A stretch of DNA of 64,000 nt from Arthrobacter sp. EM1. GTDB taxonomy: Bacteria > Actinomycetota > Actinomycetes > Actinomycetales > Micrococcaceae. The stretch is from assembly GCF_029964055.1 (NCBI RefSeq), contig NZ_CP124836.1, forward strand, positions 3,658,001-3,722,000, written 5' to 3'. The notes below the pieces were generated by a model that saw only the letters and a program-made list of their open reading frames with translations, did no database searches and was not told where the DNA came from. Shown here piece after piece: positions 9,757 through 17,498 of the stretch. Position 1 is the first letter of the stretch. Every line of letters begins with the position of its first letter. The translations under genes and the position numbers were made by a program.

Positions 9757-11097
9757 ATGGGCACCCATGTTGCCGCGGCGCAGCAGGCGTCCGCCGGAAC
9801 CGCCGGCGCAGCCGGTACCGAAACTGAGAGCCCGACCCGCACCGGCCTGCTGATCATCGGCGCCAGCCAGTCCGGCGTCCAGCTCGCGGTATCGCTCCGG
9901 GCGCTCGGTTTCGAGGAACACATCACCCTGCTCGGCGATGAGGACCACCGGCCCTACCAGCGCCCGGCCCTGTCCAAGGAGTTCCTGCAGGGCACGGTGG
10001 GGAGCGAATCCCTTATCTTCCGCTCCAACGACTACTGGGCCGAGCACAACGTGGAGCTGGTCAAAGCCGAATACATTGTCAGGATTGACAAGGACGCCGA
10101 CGGCTCCGGCGTCGCGTATTCCACCTCGGGCAGGCAATTCCCCTTTAAGCGCCTCGCCCTCACCGTGGGCGCCCGCGCCCGGAAACTGAAAATAGCCGGC
10201 GGCGACCTCGAGGGCGTGCTCTATCTGCGCAACGCCGACGACGCGCTGGCGCTCAAGGCCCGGGTGGGGGACGCGCAGGATGTTGTGGTGATCGGCGGCG
10301 GGTTCATCGGCCTCGAAGCTGCGTCGAGCCTGCAAAAAATGGGCAAAAACGTCACCGTGCTGGAATTCGGCCCGCGGCTGGTGGGCCGCGCCGTCGGCGC
10401 GGAAACCGCCGAGTACTTCCTGCAGGCGCACCGCGCCCGCGGCCTGGACATCCGGCTCAATACAAGCGCCAAACGCTTCACCGCAGCCGCAGGCAACGCA
10501 GGCGCCGTCGCCGTCGCCGGCGTCGAGCTCCAGGACGGCACGGTGTTGCCGGCGCAGATCGTGCTGGTCGGCATCGGCGTCAGCCCCAACACCCAACTCG
10601 CAGAACAGCTTGGCCTCGCCGTGGACAACGGGATCGTTGTGGACCGTTTCGCGCTGGCATCGGACGGCACCACGGTGGCGATCGGTGACTGCGCCAACAT
10701 GCCCAACCCCGTGCCCGGCTCGGAACCGGGTGAGCGGATTCGGCTGGAAAGCGTGAACAATGCGATTGAACACGCCAAGGTGGCCGCCTACTCGCTCACC
10801 GGCAGGCGCGAGGAATACGCCGGCATCCCGTGGTTCTGGTCCAACCAGGCCGAGCTGAAACTCCAGATCGCCGGGCTCTGCAACGGCTACGACCAGACGG
10901 TGCTGCGGCCGGACAGGGAACGCGGCAAATTCAGCGTTCTCTACTACCGCCTGGGCCAGGTCATCGCCGCGGACTGCGTTAATGCTCCGCTGGACTTTAT
11001 GGCCGTCAAAAACGCCCTTGCCCAAGGGCGCAACATCCCCGCCGGCGCCGCTGCCGACCCAACTACGCCCCTCAAAACGATCACCACGGACAGCTAG
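9757..11097 (+). CDS. creE: NAD(P)H:ferredoxin reductase, FAD-dependent, CreE-like
   Basis: A 446-residue flavoprotein of the putidaredoxin-reductase type. An FAD-binding GASQSG loop occurs near residue 33, the second Rossmann loop VVIGGGFIGLE near residue 180 binds NAD(P)H, and the FAD-contacting VAIGDCA is near residue 308. The first 28 residues are a low-complexity extension before the FAD fold. The start is ambiguous between GTG 9754, which overlaps the ferredoxin stop, and ATG 9757; I use the ATG. Supplies electrons to CreF and the P450. Confidence 0.88.
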   Translation: MGTHVAAAQQASAGTAGAAGTETESPTRTGLLIIGASQSGVQLAVSLRALGFEEHITLLGDEDHRPYQRPALSKEFLQGTVGSESLIFRSNDYWAEHNVELVKAEYIVRIDKDADGSGVAYSTSGRQFPFKRLALTVGARARKLKIAGGDLEGVLYLRNADDALALKARVGDAQDVVVIGGGFIGLEAASSLQKMGKNVTVLEFGPRLVGRAVGAETAEYFLQAHRARGLDIRLNTSAKRFTAAAGNAGAVAVAGVELQDGTVLPAQIVLVGIGVSPNTQLAEQLGLAVDNGIVVDRFALASDGTTVAIGDCANMPNPVPGSEPGERIRLESVNNAIEHAKVAAYSLTGRREEYAGIPWFWSNQAELKLQIAGLCNGYDQTVLRPDRERGKFSVLYYRLGQVIAADCVNAPLDFMAVKNALAQGRNIPAGAAADPTTPLKTITTDS

Positions 11098-11127
11098 CCA
11101 GCAGGCCTGCCCACCCGAAGGAGAATC

Positions 11128-11901
11128 ATGACTGCCCCCCACACCTCGGCTGCCGCCACCGGCGCCGCGAACCCGGTTTCCGAAAATCCGGCTGGAACCA
11201 GTCCCGCGGCTGTTGATTCCGCGGCTGCGGAGTTCGCAGCCGCATACCCCGTCCGGCCGGTCCCGGCGCCGGGACCGGTAGACACCGCCCCGATCGCCAC
11301 CACCCCGGCAGCGCTCGGGGATCTCGACGGGCTCTGGCGCACCGTAGTGCACGAGACGCGTACCCGCGGCAATGACATCCACCTGCCGATCTCCCTCGCC
11401 TTCGCCGAAAGACTCTGCCGGGCCTACCCCAACGCTGACGCTGAACTGGTCCGGGTGGCCACCCTGCTGCACGATACCGGCTGGGCCCACGTGGATGAGT
11501 CCCGCATCATCTCAGAGGGTTTCGCGGGGGATTGGCGCAAGGCCGCCATTCGCTACGAACACGAGAAGCAGGGCTGCGAGGTCGCCCGGCGGGTGCTCCC
11601 GGGCCTGGGCTATAACACCGAGTTCATTGACCGCGTGTGCGAGATCATCGACGGCCACGACACCCGCCCGGTAGCCAAGTCGCTGGAGGACGCGTTGATG
11701 CGCGACGCAGACCGGCTGTGGCGCTTCGACCAGGCCGGGGTTGCCTTGGCCTCGTCCTGGTTCAAGCTGGACCCCGCTACCTACACCGACCGCCTGGCCG
11801 CGGAAATAGTGCCCGAACTCATCACCCAGGCCGCCCACGACATGGCCAGCGCCGACCTGGACCGCTCCAATGCCCTGCTGAAGACGGCAGTCATCCGATG
11901 A
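11128..11901 (+). CDS. creD: HD-domain phosphohydrolase, CreD-like
   Basis: A 257-residue protein with a metal-dependent HD domain: His115-Asp116 in LLHDTGW, a further His/Asp pair in IIDGHDTR and DADRLWRFD further on. In the cre pathway CreD removes the phosphate from the oxidised aryl phosphate, releasing 4-hydroxybenzyl-type products. The first 70 residues are an Ala/Pro-rich, probably disordered extension, unusual for HD proteins. GAAGGAG lies just before the ATG. Its stop overlaps the aldehyde dehydrogenase start in ATGA. Confidence 0.85.
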   Translation: MTAPHTSAAATGAANPVSENPAGTSPAAVDSAAAEFAAAYPVRPVPAPGPVDTAPIATTPAALGDLDGLWRTVVHETRTRGNDIHLPISLAFAERLCRAYPNADAELVRVATLLHDTGWAHVDESRIISEGFAGDWRKAAIRYEHEKQGCEVARRVLPGLGYNTEFIDRVCEIIDGHDTRPVAKSLEDALMRDADRLWRFDQAGVALASSWFKLDPATYTDRLAAEIVPELITQAAHDMASADLDRSNALLKTAVIR

Positions 11902-13418
11902 CTGCCGCCACACACAACAGCCCTGCCCTGGCCCTCCGCGCCGCCCTTCAGCTGCCGTACACGCACGTTGACAACATCTTCGTCGACGGCGCCTGGAGGT
12001 CCGCGGGCGGCACCGGCCGCAACCCCGTCACCGACCCCGCCACCGGCGAAGTATGGGGCTCCGTCCCGGACGGAACCGCCGCGGACGTCGACTCCGCCGT
12101 CGAGTCCGCACGCACGGCCTTCGATGGCGGGGAGTGGCCGCGGCTGGCACCCTCGGACCGCGCTGCGTACCTGCTGCGCATTGCCGAAGAGGTAGAGAAG
12201 CGCGCCGGGGAACTGTCGCTGACCAACACCCGCGAGAACGGTTCTCCGGTCTCGGAGTCCGCCGGGGCGGCGGCCAACGCCGCGGGCATCTTTCGCTACT
12301 TCGCAGGCCTGGCCGGCTACCTTGAGCGGGAGGACGTGCGGGCTTTCCCCCTGGGCGGCGGCGAATCCGTAGTCCGGCGCGAACCGATCGGCGTCTGCGC
12401 CTTGATCGCGCCCTGGAACTTCCCGATCAACCTTGTGGTGATCAAGCTCGCCCCGGCGCTGCTGGCCGGCTGCACCGTGGTGATCAAGCCGGCGTCGCCC
12501 ACCCCGCTGTCGCTCCGGGTGATCTTCGATGCGATCGCAGCGGCTGGTGTTCCTGCCGGCGTCGTTAACCTCGTCACCGGCTCCGGACGGTTGGGCGATG
12601 CGCTGGTGAAGCACCCGGGAGTGGACAAGGTGGCCTTCACGGGTTCGACGCCGGTTGGCCGGAAGATCGCGGCGGCCTGCGGCGAGCTGTTGCGTCCCGT
12701 GACCCTGGAGCTCGGCGGGAAGTCCAGTGCGATCGTGCTGCCGGACGCCGATCTTGAGGAAATGTCCAAAGTCCTGATCCGCTCCTCCATGCGCAACACG
12801 GGGCAGACCTGCTACATCTCGACCCGGATCCTGGCGCCGGCCAGCCGGTATGAGGAGGTGGTGGCCATGGTCACCAGCACCATCGCGGCCGGAAAGCAGG
12901 GCGACCCGCTGGATCCGGACACGGTCTTCGGGCCGTGCGCCACGGAATCCCAGTACCGGACCGTGCTGGAATTCGTGGAGTCGGGCCTGGCCGAGGGCGC
13001 CCGAGCCACCACCGGCGGTCGCCGCGCGGCACTGGGCGGCGGGCTGGAAGGCGGCTACTTCGTGGAACCCACAGTGTTTGCCGACGTTACGCCGGACATG
13101 CGGATCTCCCGGGAGGAGATATTCGGTCCGGTGATTTGCATCCTCAAATACAACGACGCAGGTGGCAGTGTTGATGAGGCGGTTGCGCTGGCGAACAACA
13201 CGGAATTCGGCCTCGGCGGGCTGGTGTTCGGCCGTGATCAGGAGGCAGCGCTGGCCGTGGCGGACCGGATGGACACCGGCTCGGTGGGCATCAACTTCTT
13301 CGCTTCCAACCATGCGGCTCCTTTCGGCGGCCGGCACGATTCCGGGCTGGGCACCGAGTACGGGGTCGAGGGCCTCACCGCCTACTTGAGCTACAAGTCG
13401 ATCCACCGGAAGGCCTAG
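11898..13418 (+). CDS. creC: Aldehyde dehydrogenase, CreC-like
   Basis: A 506-residue NAD(P)-dependent aldehyde dehydrogenase with the general base Glu271 in LELGGKS, the nucleophile Cys305 in GQTCYIS, and the cofactor loop FTGSTPVG. It most likely converts 4-hydroxybenzaldehyde to 4-hydroxybenzoate at the end of the pathway. ATG 11898 overlaps the creD stop by four bases; the longer frame back to 11637 lies over creD and is discounted. This is the last gene of the tight operon; a 114-bp gap follows. Confidence 0.9.
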   Translation: MTAATHNSPALALRAALQLPYTHVDNIFVDGAWRSAGGTGRNPVTDPATGEVWGSVPDGTAADVDSAVESARTAFDGGEWPRLAPSDRAAYLLRIAEEVEKRAGELSLTNTRENGSPVSESAGAAANAAGIFRYFAGLAGYLEREDVRAFPLGGGESVVRREPIGVCALIAPWNFPINLVVIKLAPALLAGCTVVIKPASPTPLSLRVIFDAIAAAGVPAGVVNLVTGSGRLGDALVKHPGVDKVAFTGSTPVGRKIAAACGELLRPVTLELGGKSSAIVLPDADLEEMSKVLIRSSMRNTGQTCYISTRILAPASRYEEVVAMVTSTIAAGKQGDPLDPDTVFGPCATESQYRTVLEFVESGLAEGARATTGGRRAALGGGLEGGYFVEPTVFADVTPDMRISREEIFGPVICILKYNDAGGSVDEAVALANNTEFGLGGLVFGRDQEAALAVADRMDTGSVGINFFASNHAAPFGGRHDSGLGTEYGVEGLTAYLSYKSIHRKA

Positions 13419-13477
13419 GGCTGCCGCGCACTCCGCCCCGGGCCCGGTCTCACTTTTCAATAACGCGGGGATAAGGA

Positions 13478-13516
13478 ACAATCGAAATGGCAAGTATGCT
13501 TATCAATCTCGATTGT
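13478..13516. promoter_or_regulatory. Inverted repeat before zinc alcohol dehydrogenase
   Basis: ACAATCGA (13478-13485) and its exact complement TCGATTGT (13509-13516) flank 23 bases, in a noticeably A/T-rich patch just upstream of the Shine-Dalgarno of the next gene. It may be an operator giving this gene separate control from the cre-like operon. Purely sequence-based. Confidence 0.35.
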
Positions 13517-13532
13517 GACTGGAGGAGCGGAC

Positions 13533-14708
13533 ATGAGGGCGCTTACGTGGCAGGGAAAAAGGTCAGTCAGTGTGGAGACGGTTCCGGATCCGGTGATCCA
13601 GGAGCCGACGGACGCCATCGTCAAAGTCACGTCATCGGCGATTTGCGGCTCTGACCTTCACCTGTACGAGGTCCTGGGTCCGTATATGAAGGCCGGCGAT
13701 ATCCTCGGCCACGAACCCATGGGGATCGTTCAGGAGGTCGGCTCCGGCGTCCGGAACCTCAAGCCGGGCGACAGGGTTGTGATCCCTTTCAACATTTCGT
13801 GCGGTCATTGCTGGATGTGCAAACGGGGTCTGCAGTCCCAGTGCGAAACCACCCAGGTCCACTCCCACAACAGCGGTGCGAGCCTGTTCGGGTTCTCCGA
13901 GCTGTACGGCTCGGTCCCCGGCGGGCAGGCCGAGTTCCTGCGGGTTCCGCACGCGGATTATGGGCCGGTGAAGGTCGGGCATGAGCTTCCCGACGAGCGG
14001 TACCTCTACCTTTCCGACATCCTGCCCACGGCTTGGCAGGGGGTCCACTACGCTGACGTTCCCGACGGCGGGACACTCGCCGTCTTTGGTCTTGGCCCGG
14101 TGGGGCAGTTCGCCAGCCGGATCGGCCGGCACTTGGGCCACCGGGTCATCGCCGTCGAGCCGGTTCCGGAACGCCGCCGGATGGCCGAGCGGCACGGCGT
14201 GGAGACCGTTGATTTTACGAAAGACATTGGGGACCAGCTCCGCGACATGACCGATGGCAGGGGCCCCGACGCGATCGTCGACGCCGTCGGGATGGAAGCG
14301 CATGGTTCGCCGGTTGGCGCCTTTGCGCAGAACGCCGTGGGGCTCCTGCCCGATGCGCTGGCCAGGAAGGTGATGGAGACTGCCGGTATCGACCGGATGT
14401 CGGTCCTCCATACAGCTTTGGATTCCGTGCGCAGGGGAGGGACCGTCTCGCTCAGTGGAGTATACGGCGGCACCGCAAGCCCCATGCCATTGATGAGCAT
14501 GTTCGACAAGCAGATCCAACTCCGGATGGGCCAGTGCAACGTCCGGCGCTGGACGGACGAGCTGCTTCCGTTTGTTGAGGATCCGGCAGACCCGTTCGGC
14601 GTTATGGACCTCAAAACCCACGAAGTCGCCCTCGACGACGCCGCCGGGGCCTACGAGATCTTCCAGAAAAAGGAAGACGGCTGCATCAAGGTTGTGCTGA
14701 AGCCCTAG
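13533..14708 (+). CDS. Zinc-dependent alcohol dehydrogenase
   Basis: A 391-residue medium-chain dehydrogenase. Catalytic zinc ligands are seen in CGSDLHLYE and GHEPMGI, the structural zinc cysteines in CGHCWMCKRGLQSQC, and the NAD loop in FGLGPVGQ (about residue 190). It has the long C-terminal half seen in the glutathione-independent formaldehyde-dehydrogenase-like group. GGAGGAG precedes ATG 13533 by 5 bases. It lies 114 bp beyond creC with its own upstream inverted repeat, so it may serve the aromatic pathway (benzyl alcohol step) or be independent; substrate unknown. Confidence 0.85.
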   Translation: MRALTWQGKRSVSVETVPDPVIQEPTDAIVKVTSSAICGSDLHLYEVLGPYMKAGDILGHEPMGIVQEVGSGVRNLKPGDRVVIPFNISCGHCWMCKRGLQSQCETTQVHSHNSGASLFGFSELYGSVPGGQAEFLRVPHADYGPVKVGHELPDERYLYLSDILPTAWQGVHYADVPDGGTLAVFGLGPVGQFASRIGRHLGHRVIAVEPVPERRRMAERHGVETVDFTKDIGDQLRDMTDGRGPDAIVDAVGMEAHGSPVGAFAQNAVGLLPDALARKVMETAGIDRMSVLHTALDSVRRGGTVSLSGVYGGTASPMPLMSMFDKQIQLRMGQCNVRRWTDELLPFVEDPADPFGVMDLKTHEVALDDAAGAYEIFQKKEDGCIKVVLKP

Positions 14709-14805
14709 CGGTGAGTTGCCAGTCATCGCTCCTTGCCAAATGCCAATGGGACGGCTGGGCGTACATCCGCCTCTGGCCTGCGCTCCGCCGCCGAGGCTTG
14801 CAGGC

Positions 14806-15351
14806 TCAGTCCTGCGGTTGCGGCTTGGTGGGGAACAGCGGGCGGCAGTCGGTGCAGACGTCGACGTCGGATTCCGGCGATCCGCTGCGGCCCAGCGTGA
14901 CTTTGCGCTCCAGCTCCAGTCGGCCGTGCAGGGCCCATGCCATCACAGCCAGGGACAGTAGGCCCGCGGCGACCTGGACCGACGGCACTGCCTCCCTAGC
15001 CGAGCTCGCCCACACCGCGCCGAAGAGGCCCAGGACGGGCCAGCGTAGATCGCACAGGGTGGCCGCCGCGCCGATCGGGGTGTTGACATAGCTGCCTGCC
15101 AGGAAGCCGGCCAGGATCGACGCCGCGCCCACCAGGGCGTAGCCCGTCCAGCCGGTGCCGGCGCCGGCAATCATGCCGTTGGCGCCTAGCAGGAAGAGCG
15201 CGGCGATGCCGGCGGCGACGATGGTTGAGACCACGCGTGCCCGGGACCAGTTGCCGAGCACCTGCGCGAGTTGCCGCGCACGGCCGCGGCTTTCGGGTAT
15301 GTCAGGGGTGCCCGTGCCGACGTTCCCTGTGGGGCCGCTGTCGCTTGTCAT
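14806..15351 (-). CDS. Small membrane protein coupled to MFS transporter
   Basis: A 181-residue protein with four probable membrane helices (about residues 44-64, 70-90, 100-120 and 125-142) and a soluble C-terminal tail containing CTDC. I recognise no family. The start ATG at 15351 overlaps the stop of the upstream MFS gene (ATGA) and has AGGAG upstream, so it is translated with it and may act with the transporter. The longer frame back to 15603 lies inside the MFS gene and is not used. Confidence 0.7.
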   Translation of the reverse strand: MTSDSGPTGNVGTGTPDIPESRGRARQLAQVLGNWSRARVVSTIVAAGIAALFLLGANGMIAGAGTGWTGYALVGAASILAGFLAGSYVNTPIGAAATLCDLRWPVLGLFGAVWASSAREAVPSVQVAAGLLSLAVMAWALHGRLELERKVTLGRSGSPESDVDVCTDCRPLFPTKPQPQD

Positions 15352-16664
15352 GGCTGCTCCTGGATTTTGCCGGGACGTCGTGGCTGCCGGGCGGTCCAGA
15401 TGATCACGGTGGCCACCATGGTGATGGAGAGGAACCCGAGCCCGGAATACCCGACTGCGGCAAGTACCGGACCGGCCAGCGCGCCGCCGGTCGCTCCGGC
15501 TGCGTTCATGCTCAAGTCGGAAACGCCCTGGATCGCGGGCCGGTCCTGCACATGGGCTGACTCGGCCACCAAAGCAGACCCGGCAACCAGGGAGGCAGAC
15601 CAACCCAGCCCCAGCAGGATTAAGCTCGCTGTCACGGCAGCGCTGGAATCCGGCGCAACTCCGGCCAGCACCAGCGACACCAGCAGCATGCCCTGGCCCA
15701 GCAGGATGGTCGGCAGTCGCCCGACTTTGTCCGACAGCCAGCCGAAAACAGGTGACAGGGCGTACATGCCGGCGATGTGCAGGCTGATCGTCAGGCCGAC
15801 CACCGTCAGGCTTGCCCCGTGGTCGCGCAGGTGCACGGGCGTCATTGACATAAGCGCCACCATAGTGGCGTGGCTGAGGGCGACGGCGGCCACTGCGTAC
15901 CGGGCCCGGGGGCTGCTGCGCAGAATCCGCAGACCGCTTTTGGGCTGGGGTGCCTCGAGATCGGGCACTCGGGCGGCCATCGCGGTGAGGAGCGGGTCCG
16001 GCCGCAGGCCTGTCGCATAGACGCCGGCGGCCAACAGTTGCGCGGCCACGGAGAAGGCGAAAGCGCCCGTCAACGGGGGCAGGCCAAGGGCTCCTCCGAC
16101 GGTCTCACCGGGGCCGAACAGATTCGGGCCCAGGACGGCGCCGATCGTGGTGGACCACACCACAATCGAGAGGTCCCGGCCCCGGGAGCCGGGGCGGGAC
16201 AGGTCGGTCGCGGCGAAACGAGCCTGCAGATTCACTGCGGAGCCCGAGCCGAGGAGCATGAGGCCCAGCAGCAGCAACGCGAAGACGCCCAGCGCGGCGG
16301 AGGTGATTGCCGTGACGGCGCCGGCGCCGGCAACCAGGGCGCCGGTGGACAGCGAGATCCGCCGGCCGCGGGCCTGGGCCAGCCGGGCGAGGGGGACGGC
16401 GGCGAAGGCGGCGCCGAGGGTACTCATTGTGGCGGCCATGCCGGACCACGCGTTGGACCCGGAGAGCTGCGCTGCCAGCAGGGAACCGAGGGACAGTGTT
16501 GCTCCCATGCCGATGCCGCCGAGGATCTGGCCGCCGGCGAGGATGAAGACCACGCGGCGCTGGAGGCGCTTATTATCCAGGCCGGGTTGGGTCGTGGGGG
16601 CGCTTCGCGCCGGGCGGTTGGCCTGGACTGGCTTCAAGCCTTCCGGCAGTTCCTTCGTGTGCAT
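15348..16664 (-). CDS. Major facilitator superfamily transporter
   Basis: A 438-residue protein with about twelve hydrophobic segments and the MFS loop motif GWLSDKVGRLP between the sixth-to-eighth helices. The long N-terminal cytoplasmic segment (about 35 residues) is polar. Substrate unknown; a drug or small-acid exporter is plausible. A CsoR/CstR-like palindrome overlaps its probable promoter, hinting at control by copper or by reactive sulfur species rather than by an aromatic. First gene of a two-gene unit with the small membrane protein. Confidence 0.85.
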   Translation of the reverse strand: MHTKELPEGLKPVQANRPARSAPTTQPGLDNKRLQRRVVFILAGGQILGGIGMGATLSLGSLLAAQLSGSNAWSGMAATMSTLGAAFAAVPLARLAQARGRRISLSTGALVAGAGAVTAITSAALGVFALLLLGLMLLGSGSAVNLQARFAATDLSRPGSRGRDLSIVVWSTTIGAVLGPNLFGPGETVGGALGLPPLTGAFAFSVAAQLLAAGVYATGLRPDPLLTAMAARVPDLEAPQPKSGLRILRSSPRARYAVAAVALSHATMVALMSMTPVHLRDHGASLTVVGLTISLHIAGMYALSPVFGWLSDKVGRLPTILLGQGMLLVSLVLAGVAPDSSAAVTASLILLGLGWSASLVAGSALVAESAHVQDRPAIQGVSDLSMNAAGATGGALAGPVLAAVGYSGLGFLSITMVATVIIWTARQPRRPGKIQEQP

Positions 16665-16717
16665 GGCGATCCTTCAGGCTCCCGGACGTGGCCCCTGCAG
16701 CCGGGGACTTCTTCAAT

Positions 16718-16733
16718 ATACCCTATGGGGTAT
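16718..16733. promoter_or_regulatory. CsoR/CstR-like operator over the MFS promoter
   Basis: ATACCC-TATG-GGGTAT forms a 6-4-6 dyad. On the minus strand, TATATT (16720-16715) fits a -10 box and GTGGCA (16743-16738) a -35 box with 17 bp between them, so the dyad fills the spacer and touches the -10 of the MFS gene. ATACCC/GGGTAT half-sites are those bound by CsoR/CstR-family repressors. No such repressor gene lies in this window. Confidence 0.55.
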
Positions 16734-16869
16734 TTTGTGCCACGCCCGCTACGAAGACCTTTTGGCCCGGCCGTAGACCCGGAAACCGACGGCCCACCGG
16801 CGGTCACCAAGGATCTGCCTCGGCTTCCCGCTAGAGTTCAACGAGAACCAGCCACACCGCCACCTTTCC

Positions 16870-17460
16870 GTGACGGAGAACTACCGGGAGTCATCTTTGC
16901 GGCAAGGATCCAAGCCCACCATCCGAGACGTGGCGGCGGCCGCAGGAGTTTCCCCTACCACCGTCTCCTACGTGCTGACCGGCCGCACCGGCAGCAGCAC
17001 CCGGATCAGCCAGCCCACCCGGGACCGCGTCCGTGCCGCAGTCCGAGACCTGGGCTACGTGCCCAACCGGGCAGCCCGAGGGATGCGGCGCGGACGCACC
17101 GACGTGGTGGCCGTCGCCATCACCGACCTCGAGGATTCCTGGGACCGTGGGCTCGCCGCGGCGGCCGTTCGGCTCCTGCCCGGGCACGGCTACCAGCCGG
17201 TGATCCTCGTGGGCGAGAGCTGGCGGCAGTTTATGCTCTCCGGTGGCGCCGACGGCGTTATCCTCGGCTCCAAGCCGGCGAACCGCAGCATCGGCGACGT
17301 TGCGACGATGAAGGAGCTCACTGCCCGCGGTGTCGCCCAACTGGTCTTCTCCGACTCGGCGCAGGCGGATGGTGTCGACGCTCTGGCGCCGGGGGCACCG
17401 GCGGCGGGTGGCCCCGCCGAGCGCGCTGTCACGACCCTGCTTGCGCGGCTGCCGGAATAG
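16870..17460 (+). CDS. Short LacI-family regulator lacking part of effector domain
   Basis: A 196-residue protein. Residues 15-70 are a textbook LacI headpiece (IRDVAAAAGVSPTTVSYVLTG and the hinge segment YVPNRAARGMRRGRT). Only about 120 residues of effector domain follow, against roughly 270 in usual LacI proteins; the sequence ends with a natural stop, not a visible frameshift. It may be a shortened functional repressor or a decaying gene. The GTG start at 16870 has no good ribosome site; TAGAGT at 16832-16837 could be its -10. It converges on the BASS transporter gene. Confidence 0.75.
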   Translation: MTENYRESSLRQGSKPTIRDVAAAAGVSPTTVSYVLTGRTGSSTRISQPTRDRVRAAVRDLGYVPNRAARGMRRGRTDVVAVAITDLEDSWDRGLAAAAVRLLPGHGYQPVILVGESWRQFMLSGGADGVILGSKPANRSIGDVATMKELTARGVAQLVFSDSAQADGVDALAPGAPAAGGPAERAVTTLLARLPE

Positions 17461-17498
17461 TTTCCCGCACGGGCCGCGCCGGACGGGGAGCGGCGGCG

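Noticed and set aside
9649..11490. 613-residue minus-strand frame opposite creE
   Set aside because: Antisense shadow of the reductase; no domain, no ribosome site.
11781..13493. 570-residue minus-strand frame opposite the aldehyde dehydrogenase
   Set aside because: Antisense shadow; the plus strand carries the complete aldehyde dehydrogenase signature.
3384..14708. Cre-like region as a genomic island
   Set aside because: No integrase, transposase, tRNA edge or direct repeats are visible and base use looks like the neighbours, so transfer is not supported by sequence alone.
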